A stretch of 9,385 bases of DNA from an uncultured Prevotella sp. (GTDB lineage Bacteria > Bacteroidota > Bacteroidia > Bacteroidales > Bacteroidaceae): positions 1 through 9,385 of the forward strand of contig CALCVP010000075.1 in assembly GCA_937907705.1 (NCBI GenBank), given 5' to 3'. Of this stretch, positions 1 to 5,589 are shown piece after piece. How positions within the stretch are numbered: the first letter of the stretch is position 1; every line of letters starts with the position of its first letter. Made by a program: the position numbers and the translations under genes. A model generated the notes under the pieces. That model was not told the origin of the DNA. It worked only from the letters and a program-made list of their open reading frames with translations, and ran no database searches.

Positions 1-88
1 AGAAGAGTTCTTCAGAGTTTATTCTTAATTTTGCACTTGCTGGTTGACTCTATATATCACAAAAAGACACATTTTCGATGTTATTTTA

Positions 89-118
89 TTGCATATTTAT
101 TTATTCTTTGTACTTTTG
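89..118 (+). promoter_or_regulatory. Bacteroidota-type promoter of the propeller gene
   Basis: A perfect -7 box TACTTTTG (pattern TAnnTTTG) lies at 111-118. A partial -33 element, TTG at 89-91, sits 19 bases upstream. Transcription would start a few bases after 118 and give a leader of roughly 70 bases before the ATG at 197. The match is to the known primary sigma factor consensus of Bacteroidota. The weak -33 half lowers confidence. Confidence 0.6.
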
Positions 119-196
119 CAAGCATATAATCAGATAGCTTTTAAACTGCTATTTCTTATTAAAAACATCATTGCAGAACTTTAAACGTATCGATTT

Positions 197-1441
197 ATGA
201 AGAAAATTTCTACTCTTGCAAGTTTACTGCTGTGTGCCGCTATGGGCGCAACAGCCCAGAGTGTCAAGGTGCTGCACCTTGACAATGCCAATGAACAGAC
301 CATCAATGCCATATCAAACAATGGGCAATACTTTTGCGGTTATACCGGCAGATACTATAATGGCTGGTTTACATACGATATAGAAAATGGTTTCTACCAG
401 TCTGTAAATGCCGCTGATGACCAATCAATGGCTGCCCTCGCCATCGCCAACAATGGCAAAGCAGTAGGTATAGTGGATTATAAGGCTACCATCTTTACCT
501 CTGACACGCAGACGACACCATTGGACGACAACAGTGCCACCAGCAGTGTGGCCAGTGCCATTACAGCCGACGGCAACACCATAGGAGGCTATGTTACCAA
601 CGAAGAGGGCTATATTACCCCTTGCTACTGGAAGCGTGGCGTGCTAAAAACCCTTACTGTGCCTGCCGCTGAAGGTTTTGAAGCTGATGTATATGGCGCT
701 GAGGTAAAAGCAATGAGCAGCGACGGCAACGTTATCTTAGGCGTATTGAAAGACGACCAGGGTGTGGAGCCTCCCATCTACTGGAAAAAGAACACTACCG
801 GCGACTATGAGGTGTTCTCACCTTACAAGGGTCTGCCCGCACTGGAGTATGGCATGCCTTTGGAAAATGCACGCTTGAGCGACAACGGCAAGTATATTGC
901 CTTTGCCGATACTTACAATGAATCGGGAGCTATTATTTACCTCTATGATACCGAAAAAGCAGAAATGGCCAAGACTTTCAGCATCTTTGATTGCACAGCA
1001 ACAGTGCAGGGCGACATGCCCATTACTCAAGCTGTTACCAATAATGGTTTGGTCTATGCCAACATCTACGGCAACAGCACACTGCCAGTAGTAGCCAATC
1101 CTGCTGACGGCACCATGAAGACGCTGTTTGAACTTTATCCTAATGTGAGTGAACTGCAAGCTTATGCCGATGGCACTACCTGCATTGCTACCGTCAGTGG
1201 TGACGGAAAGAAGGTGATAGGCACCTATACCAACGAGAATGGGGATGAAGAGCAAGGCGAAATATTCCTGCTCAATACCGATGGAAATGCTACTGCTATT
1301 GCCAATGATGCTGCCAACGATGTCAACGTTAAGGAGGTAGCTCGCTACAATCTCTCTGGCATGCGCATTGATGCGCCTGCAAAGGGCATCAACCTTGTTA
1401 AGATGTCTAACGGAAAAGTATCAAAGGTGGTTATCAGATAA
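197..1441 (+). CDS. Secreted beta-propeller-like protein with type IX sorting-like C-terminus
   Basis: This 414-residue protein has an N-terminal signal peptide (MKKISTLASLLLCAAMGATA, cleavage near A20/Q21), so it leaves the cytoplasm. About seven degenerate repeats follow, starting near residues 36, 78, 118, 170, 224, 277 and 331. Each has the form A-x-S/T-x-D/N-G-x-x-I/V-x-G-Y followed by a strand ending near W/Y; examples are SSDGNVILGV and SGDGKKVIGTY. This resembles HAF-type or other beta-propeller blades, and seven copies would suit a closed propeller, which is inference. Residues 380-414 (YNLSGMR, then GINLVKMSNGKVSKVVIR) resemble a short C-terminal sorting signal of the type IX system, like the tails of the other two exported proteins here. 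It is monocistronic, between its own promoter and a strong terminator. No catalytic motif was recognised, so the ligand or substrate is unknown; a surface-exposed binding protein is the most natural guess. Confidence 0.9.
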   Translation: MKKISTLASLLLCAAMGATAQSVKVLHLDNANEQTINAISNNGQYFCGYTGRYYNGWFTYDIENGFYQSVNAADDQSMAALAIANNGKAVGIVDYKATIFTSDTQTTPLDDNSATSSVASAITADGNTIGGYVTNEEGYITPCYWKRGVLKTLTVPAAEGFEADVYGAEVKAMSSDGNVILGVLKDDQGVEPPIYWKKNTTGDYEVFSPYKGLPALEYGMPLENARLSDNGKYIAFADTYNESGAIIYLYDTEKAEMAKTFSIFDCTATVQGDMPITQAVTNNGLVYANIYGNSTLPVVANPADGTMKTLFELYPNVSELQAYADGTTCIATVSGDGKKVIGTYTNENGDEEQGEIFLLNTDGNATAIANDAANDVNVKEVARYNLSGMRIDAPAKGINLVKMSNGKVSKVVIR

Positions 1442-1468
1442 GTTTCTGATTCACTGACATTTACACAT

Positions 1469-1507
1469 AAAAAGCACCGCAAGCTTACATAACTTGCGGT
1501 GCTTTTT
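1469..1507. terminator. Strong bidirectional intrinsic terminator
   Basis: A perfect 15-bp inverted repeat (AAAAAGCACCGCAAG at 1469-1483, its complement at 1493-1507) encloses a 9-base loop. The A tract on one side and T tract on the other give a U run in either direction. On the plus strand it ends the propeller gene 27 bases after its stop codon. On the minus strand it is the first clear terminator downstream of the DUF4250 gene, on the far side of the 22-bp repeat array. Confidence 0.92.
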
Positions 1508-1560
1508 GCGTATAAATATTTAGAAGATTCGCCTATGCTATGCAACTTGTTCGTTTGCCA

Positions 1561-1714
1561 CGCTTTCCGGTTGCACTGCTTTCGCATCCCGATTGCACTG
1601 CTCTTGCATTCCGGTTGCAGTGTTTTCGCATCCCAGTTGCACTGCTTTCGCATCCCGATTGCAATGCTCTTGCATTCCGATTGCAATGCTTTTGCATCCC
1701 CATTGCAGTGCTTT
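1561..1714. repeat. Seven tandem 22-bp repeats (minisatellite-like array)
   Basis: Seven contiguous units of exactly 22 bases start at 1561, 1583, 1605, 1627, 1649, 1671 and 1693. Each runs YGCATYCC, then two variable bases, then TTGCANTGYTYT; the first unit is degenerate in its left half. Changes between units are mostly transitions. The arrangement has a higher order: units 2-3-4 and 5-6-7 differ at only about 8 of 66 positions. TTGCA recurs every 22 bases, two helical turns, on one DNA face. Several units can fold into a short stem (GCATT with AATGC, or TTGCA with TGCAA). There are no spacers, so this is not a CRISPR. The unit lacks stop codons in all six frames, so overlapping spurious ORFs of 64-147 residues cross it on both strands. 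The function is unknown. It sits 39 bases past the DUF4250 stop codon, in its likely 3' untranslated region. Confidence 0.93.
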
Positions 1715-1753
1715 TGAAAGGCAACAAGCCAGCAAGAAGTCATGCACAACGAT

Positions 1754-1933
1754 CTACCAAAATTTGTTTTGTGCCTCGTTGTATTCAAAACCTGCGGCAG
1801 CCAACTTCTCTTCCAGCGCCTTGCGGTCTACATTCATGTCATCACACAGCTCATCAAGTGAGCCATAATTGTCTCTTAAAAGCATGTTGACAGCCGAGAA
1901 AAGTATCATCGGGTCATTGGGTAACTTATCCAT
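1754..1933 (-). CDS. DUF4250 domain-containing small protein
   Basis: A 59-codon gene starts with ATG at 1933-1931 and stops with TAG at 1756-1754. The protein begins MDKLPNDPMILFSAVNMLLR, continues DNYGSLDELCDDMNVDR and ends GFEYNEAQNKFW. The LPNDPMILFSAVNM-LRD-Y-SLDELC core and the G(F/Y)-x-Y-x-x-x-x-N-x-F ending are what I know of the DUF4250 family, which has about the same length, so the gene appears complete. The family's role is not known to me. The LDELCDDMNVDRKALEEKLAAAGF segment reads like a small helix-turn-helix, so nucleic-acid binding is possible but inferred. There is no signal peptide or membrane segment, so it should be cytoplasmic. A near-perfect promoter lies upstream on the same strand, supporting expression. 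The leader carries a hairpin, and the 22-bp array follows downstream. Confidence 0.88.
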   Translation of the reverse strand: MDKLPNDPMILFSAVNMLLRDNYGSLDELCDDMNVDRKALEEKLAAAGFEYNEAQNKFW

Positions 1934-1955
1934 CTTAATCTATAATTAATATCTT

Positions 1956-1981
1956 AAAAAACAAGCCTATCAGGCTTTTTT
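1956..1981. promoter_or_regulatory. Terminator-like hairpin in the DUF4250 leader
   Basis: AAGCCT (1963-1968) and AGGCTT (1972-1977) form a 6-bp stem with a 3-base loop, flanked by six A on the left and a T run on the right. On the minus strand it lies 22 bases before the DUF4250 ATG and at the very start of the predicted mRNA, followed by G and six U. It may be a 5' stabilising stem-loop, an early attenuator, or a plus-strand terminator shielding the region from leftward transcripts. The sequence does not decide between these. Confidence 0.6.
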
Positions 1982-1987
1982 GCGTGG

Positions 1988-2019
1988 CAAATTTACCACT
2001 TAATAGCGACACTGCCAAA
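1988..2019 (-). promoter_or_regulatory. Bacteroidota-type promoter of the DUF4250 gene
   Basis: Read on the minus strand, TTTG at 2019-2016 is followed after exactly 20 bases by TAAATTTG at 1995-1988, a full match to the TTTG/TAnnTTTG consensus at optimal spacing. Transcription would begin around 1980-1984, leaving a leader of about 50 bases. An inverted repeat, CTGCC at 2012-2016 with GGCAG at 2026-2030, overlaps the -33 element and could be an operator. Confidence 0.75.
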
Positions 2020-2146
2020 CAATCGGGCAGTTACTTTGCCTAATGTAACGACCTATGTTATCCACGCGCCACAAAAAGAGGCTTTCCTGTAACTGACAGC
2101 AAAGCTGTTATCATAGGCAATTGCTGCCATTTTTTGCGTAAAGTTT
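2020..2146. other. Gene-free divergent regulatory region with small inverted repeats
   Basis: This is the stretch between the divergent DUF4250 and 443-residue-protein promoters. No gene was found on either strand. It holds short inverted repeats: TTGCCTA (2036-2042) with TAGGCAA (2114-2120), CCTATG (2052-2057) with CATAGG (2112-2117), and ACAGC-AAA-GCTGT (2096-2108). These could be operator sites or chance. The single DnaA-box-like word TTATCCACG at 2058-2066 is not clustered. Confidence 0.35.
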
Positions 2147-2178
2147 TTTGGCATTCCGCCTAATTTGTAGTAATTTTG
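2147..2178 (+). promoter_or_regulatory. Bacteroidota-type promoter of the 443-residue protein gene
   Basis: TTTG at 2147-2150 and TAATTTTG at 2171-2178 are separated by 20 bases, matching both boxes and the spacing of the Bacteroidota primary promoter. The leader would be about 50 bases before the ATG at 2235. An overlapping T-rich word, TAATTTG at 2161-2167, is a less good -7 candidate. Confidence 0.78.
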
Positions 2179-2234
2179 CAGCCACTTTCACTTGGCGCCG
2201 AGCAGGCGCGGGATAACAACAAGGTATAAAATTT

Positions 2235-3566
2235 ATGACAAATACAACTAAACATTGCGCTGAGGCATGGACCGAAGTTGAGTTTTCAGCGGCTTGTTAC
2301 AGCCCTTACATTACCTCACCAGTCTACTTGCCTAAAGAAACCAACTATTACTTATGCAGAAAAGATGGCTCTCGCGAGCAAGAACGCCTCACTTTCGTAG
2401 TGTTCAAGGCGGCTAATGCCACTGACGACGAATGGGAAGACGACCCTATGTTAGGTGACATATATCTCACCATATTGGGCGATGGCGACGAAGAAGTGGA
2501 ACCTGTAAAGGTGCTCAACCTCGGTGTAGCCCCTGAAGACTTTATCTCTGTAGCGGCAGAAGATGACAAGAGCATTACCTTCAAGATAAAATGGCGCTAT
2601 GGGAAAGTTGAAATAGACAAGGCTACACAAACAGACGAGGGCTTTACCATCAGCAAAGAGGCCTTTGGCGATGAGGGTATCAACTGTCGGCTGACCCCCC
2701 GGCGCGACGGCGAACCGTTCAGTATCAGACTGCAAATACCCTATGTGGGCTTTGCGCTGATGGATGCTGCGGGCAAAAGGGTAACTGATGAGGTAGCTAT
2801 CAACTATGACGAGGTGGACAACTACACCTTCTCGTTTGTGGGCGACGACACCACCGACCGCTTCTCTATCACGCTCGACGACGGCAAGCTCAACTATCTG
2901 TGCATACTCAGAGAGGACGGTGAAATAGCCGTACGCAACCTGCGCGAGCGTCTCTCTATGGTAAAAGAAATTCATAACAACACCAAGCTGTCTGAACTGC
3001 TGATGGGTGCACACACCGCACTGATAAAGCACAAAAGCAACCGCTGGCGTATCACACTGAAAGGGGCTGACTTTGAAGAGGCAGAAGCCCTGCAATGCGA
3101 CCCTGTGGCTTTGGCTCGCTTTGCTTTTGAACAGTTTACGGCAGAGGAAAATATTGACGAGGCACAACTGGCAAACCGGCTGATTCATCTGGAACAGAAG
3201 CTCGCCTTCCAATGGTTTTGGATGAAAGAGGAAGACTGGAGCCACGAAAATATGGAAGGACTCATGGATATGGAGGGCTTGGACGAGAACCCCGAGAAGA
3301 TGATGCAGCAGGCACTGCTCTTCAACAAATATGAAACATTCATGAAGCAGCTCTGTGCTTTCTCGTATGTAAGCCAGAAACCCATACAGGGCGACCAGCT
3401 ACAAGCACGCAACAACAAGCGAAAAATAGCCCGTTGCGCCAAACATATACTGGCACACCGCGCCGGCGAAGAAAATATATGGCAGCTGGAAGAGGAAGAG
3501 CGCAAGGAAATTCTTGACCTCTTTGGCACATTCCACCGCGAATTTGAAGCGGCTTTGCAAGCATAA
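2235..3566 (+). CDS. Unrecognised cytoplasmic protein of 443 residues
   Basis: I do not recognise a named family. No signal peptide or membrane span is visible, so the product should be cytoplasmic. Residues 1-280 look beta-rich, with alternating hydrophobic strands such as SIRLQIPYVGFALMDAAGKR and YTFSFVGDDTTDRFSITLDDG; this suggests one or two sandwich- or barrel-like domains. Residues 285-443 look all-helical and rich in charged residues (EQFTAEENIDEAQLANRL, QWFWMKEEDW, EEEERKEILDLFGTFHREFE). The C-terminal half has a basic stretch near 389-409 (QARNNKRKIARCAKHILAHR) that could contact nucleic acid or a partner. The protein is acidic overall at its N-terminus (DDEWEDDP, DGDEEVEP). No nuclease, ATPase or kinase motif was seen. 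The gene has its own promoter, starts at the first ATG after it, and is monocistronic, converging on the DUF6377 gene with a shared terminator. Coding is secure; function is open. Confidence 0.85.
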   Translation: MTNTTKHCAEAWTEVEFSAACYSPYITSPVYLPKETNYYLCRKDGSREQERLTFVVFKAANATDDEWEDDPMLGDIYLTILGDGDEEVEPVKVLNLGVAPEDFISVAAEDDKSITFKIKWRYGKVEIDKATQTDEGFTISKEAFGDEGINCRLTPRRDGEPFSIRLQIPYVGFALMDAAGKRVTDEVAINYDEVDNYTFSFVGDDTTDRFSITLDDGKLNYLCILREDGEIAVRNLRERLSMVKEIHNNTKLSELLMGAHTALIKHKSNRWRITLKGADFEEAEALQCDPVALARFAFEQFTAEENIDEAQLANRLIHLEQKLAFQWFWMKEEDWSHENMEGLMDMEGLDENPEKMMQQALLFNKYETFMKQLCAFSYVSQKPIQGDQLQARNNKRKIARCAKHILAHRAGEENIWQLEEEERKEILDLFGTFHREFEAALQA

Positions 3567-3607
3567 AGCCAACCATCAAGCGGCACAAGACTGCCCTACC
3601 CTATAAC

Positions 3608-3650
3608 AAAGGCTCGTCTTTCCGCATAACATGCGGAAAGACGAGCCTTT
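3608..3650. terminator. Perfect 19-bp bidirectional terminator between convergent genes
   Basis: AAAGGCTCGTCTTTCCGCA (3608-3626) and its exact complement (3632-3650) enclose a 5-base loop. It serves the 443-residue-protein gene, ending 41 bases upstream, and the DUF6377 gene on the other strand, ending 30 bases away. The U tracts are short (three bases after each arm), but the stem is very stable. Confidence 0.9.
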
Positions 3651-3680
3651 ATATTTCAGCAAGTATTGCTGTTAGCCGTT

Positions 3681-5342
3681 TTATTTCATGCCGATAGCCT
3701 TTACCTTCTGTTCAAAATCATCGCGGTTGCCGACAGCGCCATTCTTTATCTTGGCGCGATAGTTGTAGATAGTGTTCACAGAATAATGCAGGAACTCAGC
3801 AATCTTTGAACTGTCATCAAAGCCCAATCTGATAAGGGCAAAGATGCGGATAGGAGTGCTCAAGCAACCGTTTTCGCGCACCGACAGCTGGTCGGTGGGG
3901 CGCAACAGGGCATTAAGAGACTCCACAAAATCAGGGAAAAGATTCAAAAATGCCAAATCAAAGTTTTGATACAGCTCGTCCCAATCGCTTTCTTTTACCT
4001 CCAACAGCTTCTGCAATTCTCCATATTCCTTATTTTTGATGCGTTTGGATATGCGTTTCTTTAGGCTCTCAGACTTGTCTATAAATACCGAACAGAGGCG
4101 AAGAAAGCGACCTATATACTCTTCTTTCATCTTGTTGCTCTCGTTCAGCTTCTTTACATTGAGCGATATCTGCCGGTTCAACTGCTGCAACTGCCGGTTA
4201 GAATCAGACAGCTGCTGGTTCAACTCCGTTAATATCCGGTTGGATTGGTCCAGTTCGTTACGCGCCTTTGCCAGCTTCTTGCGCTGTGAATTGACATACA
4301 CGAGCAGTAACAACACTGCCAACAGCAGCGATACTGACAAGGCAATGGAAATCTTAAGGCGCATATTTACCTTGGCTACATGCGCCTGATACGACTCGTC
4401 AATATGCGAAAGCACCGGTGATATCTGCGAACTGCGCACCTTGGTATTAAACTTCTGGGCAGCCCTCCATGCGTATCTTATGTAGCGATAAGCTCTGGGC
4501 AGTTGGTCAGCATCAGAGGCCAAGCGGTTGGCAAGCTCCCACAACGAACCCTGATCGGTAACAGCCAAGCGGATATCGGTATCTGCCGACAGCGCCAGCC
4601 ATTGGCAAGCCTGCGGCTTGTTGCCCATAGCCGAATAAATCAAGAAACGGTAAAATGTGGCAATAGCATACCCATGGGTGCCTTGACGCACCTGACGCAT
4701 CCAGCGGTTGCTCACCCCTAAAGCCTCATTATACTGGCCACGGTTATAATAATGCATCAGCAACCGTTCCAGACAAGCAGGGTCTTGCGGCTTCAGCAAG
4801 CGGAATATCAGGTTGCTAAAGTACTGCGCCTTGCTGCTGTACATACGCTTCAAGCGAGGTATCTTGCTGTAATAAGCCAACTCACTGTACAGGTGCTGAC
4901 CTGCTATCAGATAGGCCCTATGTCCCTGATCGGTAAGTGCCGACACGTCAATTTCACGAAAAATATCGTATGACTCCGCATAAAGTCCTGTCTTGGAACA
5001 TTGATAAGCCTGCAATGCCAAATTCATATTGGCATCAGCTTGGTGCCCCATCTGCCGGGCTAACTGTATGCTTTGGGCAAGGTAATAGATAGCAGAATCG
5101 TTTTGAAAAGACTGGTATTCGTCAAACAACTGCATGCTAAGCTGATAGCGGCGGGCTGCACTGCTGCTCTTTTTCAGCTGCTGATACAGCCCGTTAATAC
5201 GCTGTTGGCGCACCGCCATATAGTCATCAGCATGTTCAATGGACCTGTCAAGCTCCGCATAGAGAGAGTCCAAGTGGGCTTGTTGGGCAGGAAGCGAAAG
5301 GCAACAAAGAAGAAATAAAACAGTAAGCAACAATTGTTTCAT
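3681..5342 (-). CDS. DUF6377-type membrane-anchored TPR regulator with HTH
   Basis: This 553-residue protein starts with an export signal (residues 1-20, MKQLLLTVLFLLCCLSLPAQ). Residues 21-320 are helical repeats of TPR type (for example NDSAIYYLAQSIQLARQMG near 81-99 and RGQYNEALGVSNRWM near 201-215), predicted periplasmic. One membrane helix spans about 331-350. A long heptad coiled coil follows (about 355-408, with repeated LNQQLSDSN / LQQLNRQ patterns). Then comes the C-terminal DUF6377 portion with DELYQNFDLAFLNLFPDFVESLNALL (455-480) and a LuxR-like helix-turn-helix (about 498-533: RIFALIRLGFDD, SKIAEFLHYSVNTIYNYRAKI). The layout suggests a one-component membrane-bound regulator that senses outside and binds DNA inside; this is inference from architecture. 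The target is unknown. The gene lies downstream of, and on the same strand as, the exported-protein pair, but a terminator separates them. Confidence 0.88.
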   Translation of the reverse strand: MKQLLLTVLFLLCCLSLPAQQAHLDSLYAELDRSIEHADDYMAVRQQRINGLYQQLKKSSSAARRYQLSMQLFDEYQSFQNDSAIYYLAQSIQLARQMGHQADANMNLALQAYQCSKTGLYAESYDIFREIDVSALTDQGHRAYLIAGQHLYSELAYYSKIPRLKRMYSSKAQYFSNLIFRLLKPQDPACLERLLMHYYNRGQYNEALGVSNRWMRQVRQGTHGYAIATFYRFLIYSAMGNKPQACQWLALSADTDIRLAVTDQGSLWELANRLASDADQLPRAYRYIRYAWRAAQKFNTKVRSSQISPVLSHIDESYQAHVAKVNMRLKISIALSVSLLLAVLLLLVYVNSQRKKLAKARNELDQSNRILTELNQQLSDSNRQLQQLNRQISLNVKKLNESNKMKEEYIGRFLRLCSVFIDKSESLKKRISKRIKNKEYGELQKLLEVKESDWDELYQNFDLAFLNLFPDFVESLNALLRPTDQLSVRENGCLSTPIRIFALIRLGFDDSSKIAEFLHYSVNTIYNYRAKIKNGAVGNRDDFEQKVKAIGMK

Positions 5343-5445
5343 GTAGTTTTAAGGTAATGATCGTTTTACATAAATTGTAATCCACTCGCCATCAGAGGCA
5401 CGAACGCACTGATGCTCAAGCAGAAAAGTTTTCTTAAAGTAGACA

Positions 5446-5453
5446 CAAAGTTA
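5446..5453 (-). promoter_or_regulatory. Possible -7 element for the DUF6377 gene
   Basis: On the minus strand TAACTTTG fits TAnnTTTG and lies 104 bases before the ATG at 5342. No TTTG is present at the expected -33 distance, so this is only half a promoter. It is the only such match seen in the 247-base gap between the genes. Confidence 0.4.
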
Positions 5454-5522
5454 CACAATTACAACGAAAATTTATTGACCATTGACTATATTTTTAAGCA
5501 TAGACAACTATAAATACAGAGA

Positions 5523-5558
5523 AAAGCCCTACCTCGCACAATGCAAGAATAGGGCTTT
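5523..5558 (-). terminator. Intrinsic terminator of the exported-protein unit
   Basis: AAAGCCCTA (5523-5531) and TAGGGCTTT (5550-5558) form a 9-bp stem with an 18-base loop that can form a small inner GCA/TGC pairing. On the minus strand it lies 31 bases after the stop codon of the gene ending at 5590 and runs into TTTTCTC, so it should end that unit before the DUF6377 gene. Confidence 0.75.
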
Positions 5559-5589
5559 CGGTGTATAAGATAAATATATTAGGTGCGTG

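Noticed and set aside
26..33. TAATTTTG, a -7-like box at the start of the window
   Set aside because: No TTTG lies at the matching upstream distance, and the box at 111-118 is closer to the gene with a better partner element.
1561..1714. CRISPR array
   Set aside because: Units are contiguous 22-mers with no unique spacers, and no cas gene is present.
1345..1788. 147-codon minus-strand ORF rich in Cys, Asn, Ala and Lys (CNxDAK/ALQxECKS-like repeats)
   Set aside because: It is open only because the 22-bp unit lacks stops in every frame. It also runs antisense through the propeller gene's end, across a strong terminator and into the DUF4250 gene. No start or domain supports it.
1499..1890. Plus-strand ORFs of 72, 91 and 116 codons across the repeat array
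   Set aside because: They are the same array read in three frames with low-complexity Cys/His/Pro/Ala products. There is no promoter between the upstream terminator and the array, and they overlap the real minus-strand DUF4250 gene.
2058..2066. DnaA-box-like word TTATCCACG suggesting a replication origin next to iteron-like repeats
   Set aside because: Only one box was seen, with no cluster, no AT-rich unwinding element and no replication initiator gene in the window.
2451..3245. 264-codon minus-strand ORF opposite the 443-residue protein
   Set aside because: It is a shadow of the plus-strand gene: no promoter or domain, and the plus-strand reading has a near-consensus promoter and a continuous 443-codon frame.
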